A DNA stretch of 64,000 nucleotides, from the NCBI RefSeq assembly GCF_014650895.1, contig NZ_BMVV01000011.1, forward strand, positions 1-64,000. The letters run 5' to 3'. Source of the DNA: Streptomyces omiyaensis (GTDB lineage Bacteria > Actinomycetota > Actinomycetes > Streptomycetales > Streptomycetaceae). Below the pieces are notes generated by a model. It made no database searches and was not told the origin of the DNA. It was given only the letters and a program-made list of their open reading frames with translations. Shown here one piece after another: positions 8,167 to 16,068 of the stretch. Position 1 is the first letter of the stretch; every line of letters begins with the position of its first letter. A program made the translations under genes and the position numbers.

Positions 8167-9248
8167 CCCCCGCCGCCCCCGCGACCGCCGCCGAGGAGAC
8201 CTCGGTCGTCGCGAAGCTGTCGACCCTCGACCGCTTCCTCGCCGTCTGGATCCTCCTCGCCATGGGCCTCGGCCTCGGCCTGGGGCGGCTCATCCCCGGC
8301 CTGGACGACGCGCTCGCGAAGGTCGAGATCGGCGGCATCTCGCTCCCGATCGCCGTCGGGCTGCTGATCATGATGTACCCGGTTCTCGCCAAGGTCCGCT
8401 ACGACAGGCTCGACGCCGTGACCGGCGACCGCCGACTGATGGTCTCCTCGCTGGTCGTCAACTGGGTCCTCGGCCCGGCGGTCATGTTCGCCCTGGCCTG
8501 GATCTTCCTGCCCGACCTGCCCGAGTACCGCACCGGCCTGATCATCGTCGGCCTCGCCCGCTGCATCGCCATGGTCATCATCTGGAACGACCTCGCGTGC
8601 GGAGACCGTGAGGCCGCCGCCGTCCTGGTCGCCCTGAACTCGGTCTTCCAGGTGATCGCGTTCGGCCTGCTCGGCTGGTTCTACCTCGACATCCTGCCCG
8701 GCTGGCTCGGCCTCGGAGAAGGCGAGACCCTCGACATCTCCATGGGGAAGATCGCGCTCAACGTGGTCGTCTTCCTCGGCGTCCCGCTGCTGGCCGGCTT
8801 CCTCACCCGCCGCATCGGGGAGAGGAAGCTGGGCCGCGAGAGCTACGAGAGCAACTTCCTCCCGAAGATCGGCCCCTGGGCCCTCTACGGCCTGCTCTTC
8901 ACGATCGTCATCCTCTTCGCCCTCCAGGGAAAGACGATCACCTCGCAGCCGCTCGACGTCGCCCGCATCGCCCTCCCGCTGCTCGTCTACTTCGCGATCA
9001 TGTGGTTCGGCACCTTCGCCCTCGGCAAGGCCATCGGCCTGAACTACGACCGCACCGCCACCCTCGCCTTCACGGCCGCGGGCAACAACTTCGAGCTCGC
9101 CATCGCCGTCGCCATCGCCACCTTCGGCGTCACCAGCGGCCAGGCCCTCTCCGGCGTCGTCGGCCCGCTCATCGAGGTCCCCGTCCTCGTCGCGCTCGTG
9201 TACGTGTCGCTGGCCTGGCGCAGGAAGTTCGCCCCGGCCCAGCGGTAG
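8163..9248 (+). CDS. acr3: ACR3-family arsenite efflux transporter, 361 aa
   Basis: Exports As(OH)3 using the proton-motive force. About ten hydrophobic segments are visible. The signature ARCIAMVIIWNDLACGD contains the transmembrane cysteine essential in ACR3 proteins, and AGNNFELAIA is the second family signature. It starts with a GTG overlapping the arsR stop, so it is translationally coupled. The length is typical (about 350-370 aa). Confidence 0.95.
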   Translation: MTPAAPATAAEETSVVAKLSTLDRFLAVWILLAMGLGLGLGRLIPGLDDALAKVEIGGISLPIAVGLLIMMYPVLAKVRYDRLDAVTGDRRLMVSSLVVNWVLGPAVMFALAWIFLPDLPEYRTGLIIVGLARCIAMVIIWNDLACGDREAAAVLVALNSVFQVIAFGLLGWFYLDILPGWLGLGEGETLDISMGKIALNVVVFLGVPLLAGFLTRRIGERKLGRESYESNFLPKIGPWALYGLLFTIVILFALQGKTITSQPLDVARIALPLLVYFAIMWFGTFALGKAIGLNYDRTATLAFTAAGNNFELAIAVAIATFGVTSGQALSGVVGPLIEVPVLVALVYVSLAWRRKFAPAQR

Positions 9249-9271
9249 GCACCGCCCCGCATCACCACCGA

Positions 9272-9307
9272 GGTGCCCCGCCCCGCCTCCGTGCGGGCCG
9301 GGGCACC
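9272..9307 (+). terminator. Hairpin downstream of acr3
   Basis: GGTGCCCCG pairs with CGGGGCACC (9 bp), continued by a 4-bp inner stem after one mismatch. There is no T-tract, as is usual in actinobacteria. It lies 24 bases after acr3 and just before the flavoprotein gene, so it may act as a terminator or attenuator separating the two. Confidence 0.6.
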
Positions 9308-9331
9308 GCCGTCGAGAAGGGAAACCCGGGC

Positions 9332-10393
9332 ATGACCGAACACCAGGCCGTCGACGTGGTCGTCATCGGCGGCGGCCAGGCCGGACTCGCCGCCGGCTAC
9401 CACCTCCGCCGGGCCGGCCTCGACTTCGCGATCCTCGACGCGGACTCCGCCCCCGGCGGCGCCTGGCGGCACACCTGGGACTCCCTCCACCTCTTCTCCC
9501 CCGCCGCCTACTCCTCCCTCCCCGGCCGGCTCATGCCCCCGCAGCCGGGCGAGACCTACCCGGACGCCGCCCACGTCGTCGACTACCTCACCGACTACGA
9601 ACAGCGCTACGACCTGCCGGTCCACCGCCCCGTACGCGTCTCGGGCGTCCACCGCGACGGCGCACTCCTCCGCGTCGAGAGCGACTCCGGCACCTGGCGG
9701 GCCCGCGCGGTCGTCAGCGCCACCGGCACCTGGTCCCGCCCCTTCATCCCGGCCGTCCCCGGCCGCACGGAGTACCGGGGCACCCAGCTCCACACGGTCG
9801 AGTACCGGAGCCCGTCCGACTTCGCCGGCCGGAAGGTCATCGTGGTCGGCGGCGGCAACTCCGGGGCCCAGATCGCCGCCGACCTCGCGTACGGCTCCGA
9901 CCTGACCTGGGTCACCCTGCGCGAACCCCGCTACCTCGCCGACGACATCGACGGCCGCGCCCTCTTCGACCACGCCACCGCACGACGCAAGGCCCTCGAC
10001 GCAGGCCGCACCGACACCGGCGGCGTCGCCTCCCTCGGAGACATCGTCGCCGTCCCGCCCGTGCGCGCCGCCCGCGACGCCGGACTCCTCAAGGCCCAGC
10101 CGGTGTTCACCCGCCTCACCGACACCGGCGCGGAATGGCCCGACGGCACGAGGACGGACGCCGACGCGGTCATCTGGTGCACGGGCTTCCGCCCCGCCCT
10201 CTCCCACCTCGCCCCGCTCGGCCTGCGCGGCCCCCGGGGCCACGTCCCCACCACCGGCACCCAGGCCCTCGCCGAACCCCGCCTCCACCTCCTCGGCTAC
10301 GGCGACTGGACCGGCCCCGCCTCCGCCACCCTCATCGGCGTCGGCCGCCCCGCCCGCGACGCCGCCCGCGCCCTCGCCGCGCTCCTGCGGTGA
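9332..10393 (+). CDS. ArsO-like FAD/NADPH-dependent monooxygenase, 353 aa
   Basis: A group B flavoprotein fold. The FAD motif GGGQAG is at residues 13-18, and the NADPH motif VVGGGNSG lies near residues 170-180. WCTGFRP late in the sequence is the typical ATG-like motif. Proteins of this class adjacent to arsR/acr3 are called ArsO and are thought to oxidise arsenicals, although the reaction is poorly established. RBS GAGAAGGGAAA precedes the ATG. Confidence 0.83.
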   Translation: MTEHQAVDVVVIGGGQAGLAAGYHLRRAGLDFAILDADSAPGGAWRHTWDSLHLFSPAAYSSLPGRLMPPQPGETYPDAAHVVDYLTDYEQRYDLPVHRPVRVSGVHRDGALLRVESDSGTWRARAVVSATGTWSRPFIPAVPGRTEYRGTQLHTVEYRSPSDFAGRKVIVVGGGNSGAQIAADLAYGSDLTWVTLREPRYLADDIDGRALFDHATARRKALDAGRTDTGGVASLGDIVAVPPVRAARDAGLLKAQPVFTRLTDTGAEWPDGTRTDADAVIWCTGFRPALSHLAPLGLRGPRGHVPTTGTQALAEPRLHLLGYGDWTGPASATLIGVGRPARDAARALAALLR

Positions 10394-10445
10394 GGGCGGC
10401 GCGGGCCGACGGGCCCGGGCCGGGTCGCGGACCGGCGGGGACGGA

Positions 10446-11621
10446 TCACGGGTGCCGGGTGTCCCCCTGGACACCGGTCCCCCGCGCGTCCGCGCAGGTG
10501 TCCGCCTGCGGACAGGCGTGGGAGCGGGGCGGGTTCGGGAGCGGGGCGCCGTTGGCGCGCAGCACCTTCCGCACGTCGAGGATGAGCGGGAAGACCTCCT
10601 GGTTCCAGTCGCCGCCCTGCTCGTCCCACGCCCGCTGCTCGGCCTCGACGGCCATCCTGTCCTGGGCGAAGACGCGTTCGGTGAAACGGCGGATCAGCGG
10701 CCAGGCCAGGTGGAGGGCGCCCGGAAGGGCGGGCTTCGCGATCGAGAGCAGCCCGAACACGCGGCTGACCCGCTGGTCGGGGTCTTCCGGCACGTAGGCG
10801 GCCCAGAGGGAGAACGCGGCCGAGCCCGACGACTCGGGGACGTCCCGGAGGGTCTGGTACGGGTACTCGGTGCGGATGGTGACGACGTCGGGCGTGTCCG
10901 CGCCGCCCCGGCCCTCGCCGGACAGCAGCCCCGCGCCCCGGTCCTTCCGCCCGCCGGACGGGACGAACAGGTACCGGGCCTCCACGGAGGCCGGCCCCGT
11001 CTCGTAGCCGAGGAGCTCGGGACGGATCCGGCCGAGGACGCCCCGGTGCAGGAACTGGTGGTTCATGTCCAGCAGGTTCTCGTGCAGGAACGAGTAGTGG
11101 CAGCGCACCGTGCGCTCGAACATCATGGTCCGGTGCCGGGGCGACTCCGCCTCGGGGAGCACGGGCAGGGGTGCGGCCTCCGCCAGGGCGGGGTCGCCCG
11201 GGAACACGAAGACGAGGCCGTACCGCTCGCGGACGGGGTAGGAGCGCACCCCGCGCGGCGGCCGGTCGGCGCCCTTGGGCAGGTACGGGATCCGGGAGAC
11301 GCGGCCGTTCCCCCGGTAGGCCCAGGCGTGGTAGCAGCAGCGGAGCGTCTCGCCCTCCACCACTCCCAGGCTGAGCGGCACCTGACGGTGCGCGCAGCGG
11401 TCCTCCAGGGCGTACGCGGTGCCCTCGGCGCCCCGGTAGAGCGCGATGCGCCGGCCGGCGAAGGAGGCCGCGAGGACCTTGCCCCTGGGCAGCCGGGCGG
11501 ACCGGGCGACCGGGTACCAGAAGTCCGGGTCGATGCCGACGCGCCGCAGATCGACCTCGTCCGCCGCGTGGTCGCCGGGCAGCTGCTCCGGCCCCCGGGT
11601 GACGTTCGCCTCCTCGGTCAT
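10446..11621 (-). CDS. Rieske [2Fe-2S] non-heme iron oxygenase, 391 aa
   Basis: Oxygenase component of a two- or three-part system. The Rieske ligands are C76, H78, C95 and H98 (CAH...CCYH). The mononuclear-iron motif is N182-x2-D185-x2-H188-x3-H192, one residue shorter between the histidines than the usual D-x2-H-x4-H. The C-terminal half is a variable catalytic domain. No ferredoxin or reductase gene lies nearby, so the electron donor must be elsewhere. An AGGGAGAGG Shine-Dalgarno supports the ATG at 11621. Substrate unknown. Confidence 0.85.
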   Translation of the reverse strand: MTEEANVTRGPEQLPGDHAADEVDLRRVGIDPDFWYPVARSARLPRGKVLAASFAGRRIALYRGAEGTAYALEDRCAHRQVPLSLGVVEGETLRCCYHAWAYRGNGRVSRIPYLPKGADRPPRGVRSYPVRERYGLVFVFPGDPALAEAAPLPVLPEAESPRHRTMMFERTVRCHYSFLHENLLDMNHQFLHRGVLGRIRPELLGYETGPASVEARYLFVPSGGRKDRGAGLLSGEGRGGADTPDVVTIRTEYPYQTLRDVPESSGSAAFSLWAAYVPEDPDQRVSRVFGLLSIAKPALPGALHLAWPLIRRFTERVFAQDRMAVEAEQRAWDEQGGDWNQEVFPLILDVRKVLRANGAPLPNPPRSHACPQADTCADARGTGVQGDTRHP

Positions 11622-11854
11622 CCGCCTCTCCCTGCTCGCACCGGACCTTCGCCCCACGGGCATGCCGGGTCCAGGGGAACACGGCCGGGACCCGCTCGCG
11701 ATTCGTCGTCCGGCCGCCGCCCCGGGGACGATCGACGGCGCGGCCCGGGCGGTGCCCCGGGCACGGGGCGCCGTGGGGGGCGGCCGCGGCCGGCCGCCGG
11801 ATGGGGCGTTCGGGTGAACCGCCGGGATCACGCGTCACGGCGGCGGCATGCGGA

Positions 11855-11874
11855 TTGTCACACCGGTATGACAA
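11855..11874. promoter_or_regulatory. 20-bp near-perfect palindrome across a start codon
   Basis: TTGTCA-CACCGGTA-TGACAA: the outer 6-bp arms are perfect and the centre ACCGGT is also palindromic, leaving one mismatched pair. The ATG of the HTH gene (11868) lies inside the right half. A protein bound here would block transcription or translation initiation directly. Confidence 0.6.
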
Positions 11875-12446
11875 CCACGCACCAGCTCTTCCCCCGTCAG
11901 GTTCTCCGTCCCGCCGCCTGGGCCTCCCCGCACCGTCCCGGGGAGCTGCCCGAGCCCGGCGAGCGGCGCCGGCTGCGCGAGCAGTGGGGGCTGTCGACCC
12001 GCCAGGTCGCCCTGGCGTTCGGGGTCACCCCGGCCACGGTCCGTTCCTGGGAGTGCGGGCGTTCGACGCCCCGGGGCGGGCGCCGGGAGGCGTACCGCCG
12101 CTTTCTCGCGGGGCTGGCCCAGCACGGTGCCGCCGGGGGCCCGGCCGTCGTCCCGTCCGGGTCCGCGCGCCGGGGGCGACGGCCCGAGGTGCGCGCCCCA
12201 CGGCGCGCGGGGACGCCGTCGGCCGCCGTCACGGCCCTCCCCCGGGGCGGCGGACGGCCCGACGGCGCCTCCCCGCGTCCGGCGGGGCCCGCCGGGGCGG
12301 GGGCGCCGCGGGTGAGGCGCGTCGGCCGGGGCGGGACCGATCCGGTGTCGCCCGCGCGGGTCCGGCGCCTGCGGCTGCTGGGGGCCGCGGCCTGCGTGTG
12401 GTCGCTCGCCTGGTGGGTGATCCTCACCTGCCCGCCACCGGTCTAG
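11868..12446 (+). CDS. HTH protein with C-terminal membrane segment, 192 aa
   Basis: The N-terminus holds a helix-turn-helix (residues about 42-62, STRQVALAFGVTPATVRSWE, then G-R-x-P) like XRE or phage-repressor proteins that count domain repeats. The middle (about 75-165) is Arg/Pro/Gly-rich and probably disordered. The last 25 residues contain one hydrophobic helix (LLGAAACVWSLAWWVILTC), which suggests a membrane-tethered DNA-binding protein. It converges on the Asp23/sigma operon. No partner is known to me. Confidence 0.75.
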   Translation: MTTTHQLFPRQVLRPAAWASPHRPGELPEPGERRRLREQWGLSTRQVALAFGVTPATVRSWECGRSTPRGGRREAYRRFLAGLAQHGAAGGPAVVPSGSARRGRRPEVRAPRRAGTPSAAVTALPRGGGRPDGASPRPAGPAGAGAPRVRRVGRGGTDPVSPARVRRLRLLGAAACVWSLAWWVILTCPPPV

Positions 12447-12495
12447 GCCGTCCCTCACGGCCTGGCGGCGGGGCCCCGCGCCGTGCCGCGGGTGG

Positions 12496-12831
12496 TCACA
12501 CGATGCCGGTGACGTTCACCCGTACCGCTTCCGGTGGGACCGCGGCGGCGGCGGCCGCCGCCGCCCGTACCGCCCGGGCCGTGGAGGCGGCCTGATGCCG
12601 CGCCCGTACGACGACGTCGACGCGGAGGCCGCTCACCGCCCCGCCCGGGCCGAAGGAGACGAGCACCGCGCCGCGCGCTCCGGCGCCGTGGCCGCCGGCC
12701 GGGCCGGTCGGTACGGTCGCGGAGGACCGCAGCAGTCCGCGCAGGCCCGGGCGGAGGCACGCCACGCCCGGCACGTCCAGGACGGCCTCGGCGACCGCGT
12801 CGGAGAGGTTCTGCGCCTGTCGGGTCCTCAT
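12496..12831 (-). CDS. Short Asp23/Gls24-like protein, 111 aa
   Basis: A truncated-looking envelope-stress Asp23 domain: VLDVPGVACLRPGL at the start and SGLRVDVVVR in the middle match the conserved strands; VRVNVTGIV ends the domain. It starts with an ATG overlapping the TGA of the upstream zinc-finger/Asp23 gene (ATGA). An alanine tract (eight consecutive residues) precedes the C-terminus. It is the last gene of a three-gene sigma operon. Confidence 0.75.
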   Translation of the reverse strand: MRTRQAQNLSDAVAEAVLDVPGVACLRPGLRGLLRSSATVPTGPAGGHGAGARGAVLVSFGPGGAVSGLRVDVVVRARHQAASTARAVRAAAAAAAAVPPEAVRVNVTGIV

Positions 12832-13454
12832 GTCCTGTGCTCCTGCGGCCGGTCGGGCGGATCGTGGAGGTCGGTGACCGTGACGTCGAGGGCGTCGACG
12901 GCCAGTCCGAGGCGTTCCCGGGCGGCGCGGGCGAGGCCGTCGCGCACCGCCCGGGAGGTGGACCGCAGGTCGCGGCCGTACTCGACGGTGATGTCGATGC
13001 GGACGCCGACGGGGCCCCGCGCGGGGCTCGTACGGCTGCCGGGCGGGGTGACGCGGCAGCTGCCGGCGCGGACGCCGGGGACCTCCTCGGCGGCCGCGCG
13101 CAGGGTGCGGGCGGCGACGGACTCGTAGATCCAGCTGTCCTCGTCGTCCTCGCCGAGCGGCAGGTCGCGTCCCGGGCGCAGCTCCAGCCGGACCACCTCC
13201 ATGACGCGGCGCACCAGGGCGGAGGTGTCGAGGTCCGCCGGCGGCGCGGGCGCGACGGGCAGGGCGGCGGCCCGCAGGTGCTCCAGGTCCGCCACGGCCT
13301 GCCGGCAGTAGGCGCAGGCGAGGGTGTGGGGGTCGTCGGCGGGGGCGAGGGCCGCCCGCTCCCACACCTCGGCCAGATCCCGGCCGCAGGCCAGGACTTC
13401 GAGGTCCTCGTCGTCGTCGGGGGCTTCGCGGGGGTGGGGGGTGCTCATCGCCAT
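12828..13454 (-). CDS. ZAS zinc-finger / Asp23 hybrid, probable anti-sigma factor, 208 aa
   Basis: N-terminus: a zinc-binding anti-sigma motif H43-x3-C47-x2-C50 (HTLACAYC), the signature of ZAS anti-sigma factors. C-terminus (from about residue 115): an Asp23/Gls24-type domain (VRIDITVEYG, VDALDVTVTDLH). It directly follows and overlaps the ECF sigma gene, the classic anti-sigma position. No membrane segment is present, so it would be a soluble or Asp23-recruited anti-sigma. An ATG at 13448 is an alternative start; GGAGG spacing favours 13454. This domain pairing is unusual. Confidence 0.78.
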   Translation of the reverse strand: MAMSTPHPREAPDDDEDLEVLACGRDLAEVWERAALAPADDPHTLACAYCRQAVADLEHLRAAALPVAPAPPADLDTSALVRRVMEVVRLELRPGRDLPLGEDDEDSWIYESVAARTLRAAAEEVPGVRAGSCRVTPPGSRTSPARGPVGVRIDITVEYGRDLRSTSRAVRDGLARAARERLGLAVDALDVTVTDLHDPPDRPQEHRT

Positions 13455-14026
13455 GCGGCCATCGCCTCCGTCAGCACGCGCCGGGCCCGGAAGACGCGGG
13501 CGCGGACCGCCTCGGGCCGGATCCCCACCGCCTGGCCGATCGCCTCGTAGGGCTGCCCCTCGATCTCCCGCAGGACCCAGCAGACCCGCTGCTCGGCGGA
13601 GAGCGCCTCCATGGCCTGGGCGAGGTCGCGCACGGCGGCGTGCGACTCGGCGGCGCGGGCGGGCGAGGAGCGGTGGTCGGGAGCGGCCGGTTCCGCGACC
13701 GCGTCGAGGTCGGCGGCGGGCCGCCGGGCCCGCAGCAGGGTCAGGCACCGGTTGGTGACGATGCGGTGCAGCCAGGTCGCGAACCCGGCCTCGCCCCGGT
13801 ACTCGGGAAGGCTGCGCCAGGCGCTGACGAAGGCGTCCTGGACGGCGTCCTCGGCTTCCGCTCGACTGCCCATCAGACGCTCGGCGAGCTGGAGCATCGC
13901 GCCGGAGTGGCCCCGTACGAGCATCTCGAACGCCTCCTCGTCCCCCTCCGCCGCCCTGACGGCGAGCAGCCGGCCTCCGGGGTCGGCCGTGTCCTCCTGC
14001 CCGTCCGGGCCCCACCGAGCACTCAC
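13445..14026 (-). CDS. ECF RNA polymerase sigma factor, 193 aa
   Basis: Region 2 (AEAEDAVQDAFVSAWRSL, then FATWLHRIVTNRCLTLLR) and region 4 (LSAEQRVCWVLREIEG, YEAIGQAVGIRPEAVRARVFRAR) are both complete. Start GTG at 14026 is preceded by AAGGAG eight bases upstream; the longer frame to 14146 is not needed. It is transcribed together with the zinc-finger/Asp23 gene and divergently from an Asp23-AmaP-type operon, and likely controls envelope stress genes. Confidence 0.9.
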   Translation of the reverse strand: MSARWGPDGQEDTADPGGRLLAVRAAEGDEEAFEMLVRGHSGAMLQLAERLMGSRAEAEDAVQDAFVSAWRSLPEYRGEAGFATWLHRIVTNRCLTLLRARRPAADLDAVAEPAAPDHRSSPARAAESHAAVRDLAQAMEALSAEQRVCWVLREIEGQPYEAIGQAVGIRPEAVRARVFRARRVLTEAMAAWR

Positions 14027-14074
14027 GCGCGGGCTCCTTCCAGCCTCCACCGCATTGACAGCGCTCGCGGGGGT

Positions 14075-14137
14075 TTCGTTACGCCCCGCCGATTCGCACT
14101 GTTGTCCACCGCCTCCACGGAAGAGGGCCGTAACGAA
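14075..14137. promoter_or_regulatory. Long-spaced 9-bp inverted repeat TTCGTTACG/CGTAACGAA
   Basis: TTCGTTACG (14075-14083) and its exact reverse complement (14129-14137) are separated by 45 bases, between the divergent sigma and Asp23 operons. Each arm may be a promoter element recognised by the neighbouring ECF sigma factor, or a half-site of a regulator. Confidence 0.5.
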
Positions 14138-14208
14138 TCGCCACACGGCGGTGTCAAAGCAGTGCGGTCGCGCAAGGACCGGCTCGAGAACCAGTTCAGG
14201 GAGCAGAG

Positions 14209-14748
14209 ATGACCACCACGCAGGAGAAGACCCCGGCCCGTCACGAGCACGCGAACGGCACGGGGACGGGGGTCGGGACCGGGGTCGGGACCGGGGTGGG
14301 GACAGGGGCCGGCATCGGTACCGGGCGGGGGACGGGACGCACCGAGGTCACCGAGCCCGCGGGGACGCGCGGCAGGACGGCGATCGCGGACGCGGTGGTC
14401 GTCAAGATCGCCGGCACGGCGGCGCGGGAGGTCCCCGGCGTCCACGACATGGGCGGGGGCCTGTCGCGGACGCTGGGGGCGGTCCGCGACCGGGTCCCGG
14501 GCGGGCGCCCCCACGTGGGACGCGGGGTGAAGGTCGAGGTCGGCGAACGCCAGGCGGCCATCGACGTCGAACTGGTCGTGGAGTACGGGGTCCCCGTGCC
14601 CGACGTCGCCCGCGACGTGCGCGAGAACGTGATCGGCGCCGTGGAGCGGATCACCGGGCTGGAGGTGGTGGAGGTGAACATCGCCGTCACCGACGTCCAC
14701 CTGCCCGGCGACGAGCGGGACGAGCCCGCCGACACGCGGGTGGCGTGA
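14209..14748 (+). CDS. Asp23/Gls24 family envelope stress response protein, 179 aa
   Basis: Residues about 60-170 form the Asp23 domain: IADAVVVKIAGTAAREVPGV, VEVGERQAAIDVELVVEYG and the final VEVNIAVTDVHLP match the family. In Gram-positive bacteria Asp23 lines the inner membrane via AmaP. The N-terminus carries a Gly-Thr/Gly-Val repeat (about 14 residues) encoded by near-tandem GGGGTCGGGACC units. It heads a four-gene operon ending with an AmaP-like protein. Confidence 0.88.
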   Translation: MTTTQEKTPARHEHANGTGTGVGTGVGTGVGTGAGIGTGRGTGRTEVTEPAGTRGRTAIADAVVVKIAGTAAREVPGVHDMGGGLSRTLGAVRDRVPGGRPHVGRGVKVEVGERQAAIDVELVVEYGVPVPDVARDVRENVIGAVERITGLEVVEVNIAVTDVHLPGDERDEPADTRVA

Positions 14749-14896
14749 CCTCGGCGCGGCAGGTCCGCGCGCACCTCATCGACGGGAGCCCTCCCGGGGG
14801 CTCCCCGGGAGGTCCCGGGAGAGCTCCGGGAAGTGCCCTGGGGGCTCAGGGAAGTGCCCGGGAGATCGACGGGAATCGACGGGAAGGGAGGCAGCC

Positions 14897-15115
14897 GTGG
14901 GCAAGGACGCCCTGGGGCTGTTGGGCGGGATGACGCTGGGATGCGCGGGCTGGTTCGGAGGTTTCGGGGCGTTCCTGCTGGTCGCCGCCCTCGGCGGGCT
15001 CGGCTACGCGGTCGGCGGGTTCCTGGAGCGGGGCGGCGACCTCCGCGACCTGCGCGACCTGCGTGATCTGCGCGACCTGCGCGGTCCTCAGGTCCCCGCA
15101 CGCGGGCGACGGTGA
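14897..15115 (+). CDS. Small membrane protein with LRD repeats, 72 aa
   Basis: A hydrophobic N-terminal half (one long or two short helices, about residues 7-42, Gly-rich) and a C-terminal tail of five near-perfect Asp-Leu-Arg repeats. The start is GTG with a GGGAGG Shine-Dalgarno. The position between Asp23 and AmaP-like genes corresponds to DUF2273-type small membrane proteins, but similarity is only positional. Its TGA overlaps the next GTG. Confidence 0.7.
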   Translation: MGKDALGLLGGMTLGCAGWFGGFGAFLLVAALGGLGYAVGGFLERGGDLRDLRDLRDLRDLRGPQVPARGRR

Positions 15116-16068
15116 CCGGCGCCCAGCGGGGCGTCACCACCGTGACCGACCGCGTCACGGCCCGGATCGCCCGGCAGGCCGCCGCCGAGGCCACGGCCCC
15201 GCTCGGCGGGCGGGCGGTGCGCGGCGCCGCGTCCCGGACCGGGCGCTCCGTCGAGGTGACGGTGGAGGTGGAACTGCCGCTGCGGGCACCCGCCGACGTG
15301 GGCGGGATGACCCGTCTCCGCGGCCATGTCGCCGACCGGACGCGGTACTTGACCGGGCAGACCGTCGCATCGGCGGACGTCCGGATCCGCGCGCTCGGCA
15401 TCGCCCCGCCCCACCCGCAGCCACCGCCGGGCGACGCGCCGGCCGTGCCGGAGGCCGTACGCAGGCCCTGGTCCCGGCGGCGTCGCGCCGTCGTCCTCCC
15501 CGCCCTCGTCCTGACCGCCCTGTCCGGCCTGCTGCTGTGGAGCGCGCTGTCGTCACGCCTTCCCGGCGCGACCGCGCCCGCACGGGCCCAGGTGGAACAG
15601 GCGGAGCAGGACGGGCGGAGGGAGCGGGTGCTGCGGGACGTCGGCGGCCTGTCCGTCGTGCGCCACGGGGCGGTCCCGGCGGCCGCCCTGGCGGGCGGGT
15701 GGCTGATCCTCCTGGCGCTCACCCCGGGTGACCGCCGCGCGCTCGCGCTCGGCTGCGCGCCCCCCGTCCGGGCCCGGACGACCCGCGCGAGCGCCGCCCG
15801 TCTCGTGCGCGGGGCGCTCGGCTCCGTCCCCGGACTCCGCGTGCACGGCGTGCGCTTCACCCGCCGCCGCGTCACGGTGCGGGCCGAGGCCGCCTTCGGG
15901 TCGCCGGAGGCCCTCCGGAGGACGGCGACCGACGTCGTCGGCGCCACCGTCGCGTCCCTGCCCCTGGGGCGGAGACCCACGGTGCGACTGGTCCTGAGGG
16001 AGACACCGAACCGGCGGGCGGGGAGGGAGACCGATGCCCGGCAAGACGGGACGGACACCGGTGCCTAG
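15112..16068 (+). CDS. Asp23-like/DUF6286-type membrane protein, 318 aa
   Basis: N-terminal cytoplasmic Asp23-like domain (VTDRVTARIARQAAAEA, then VEVTVEVELPLRAPADV), followed by a membrane segment near residues 125-145 (VVLPALVLTALSGLLLWSAL) and another near 190-210 (AALAGGWLILLAL). The C-terminal domain (RLVRGALGSVPGL to the end) resembles the DUF6286 domain seen in these operons. Start GTG overlaps the previous stop. It probably anchors Asp23 proteins at the membrane. Confidence 0.75.
   Translation: MTGAQRGVTTVTDRVTARIARQAAAEATAPLGGRAVRGAASRTGRSVEVTVEVELPLRAPADVGGMTRLRGHVADRTRYLTGQTVASADVRIRALGIAPPHPQPPPGDAPAVPEAVRRPWSRRRRAVVLPALVLTALSGLLLWSALSSRLPGATAPARAQVEQAEQDGRRERVLRDVGGLSVVRHGAVPAAALAGGWLILLALTPGDRRALALGCAPPVRARTTRASAARLVRGALGSVPGLRVHGVRFTRRRVTVRAEAAFGSPEALRRTATDVVGATVASLPLGRRPTVRLVLRETPNRRAGRETDARQDGTDTGA

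Noticed and set aside
12469..12480. Short palindrome GCGGGGCCCCGC between convergent genes
   Set aside because: Too compact to form a loop; not called a terminator.
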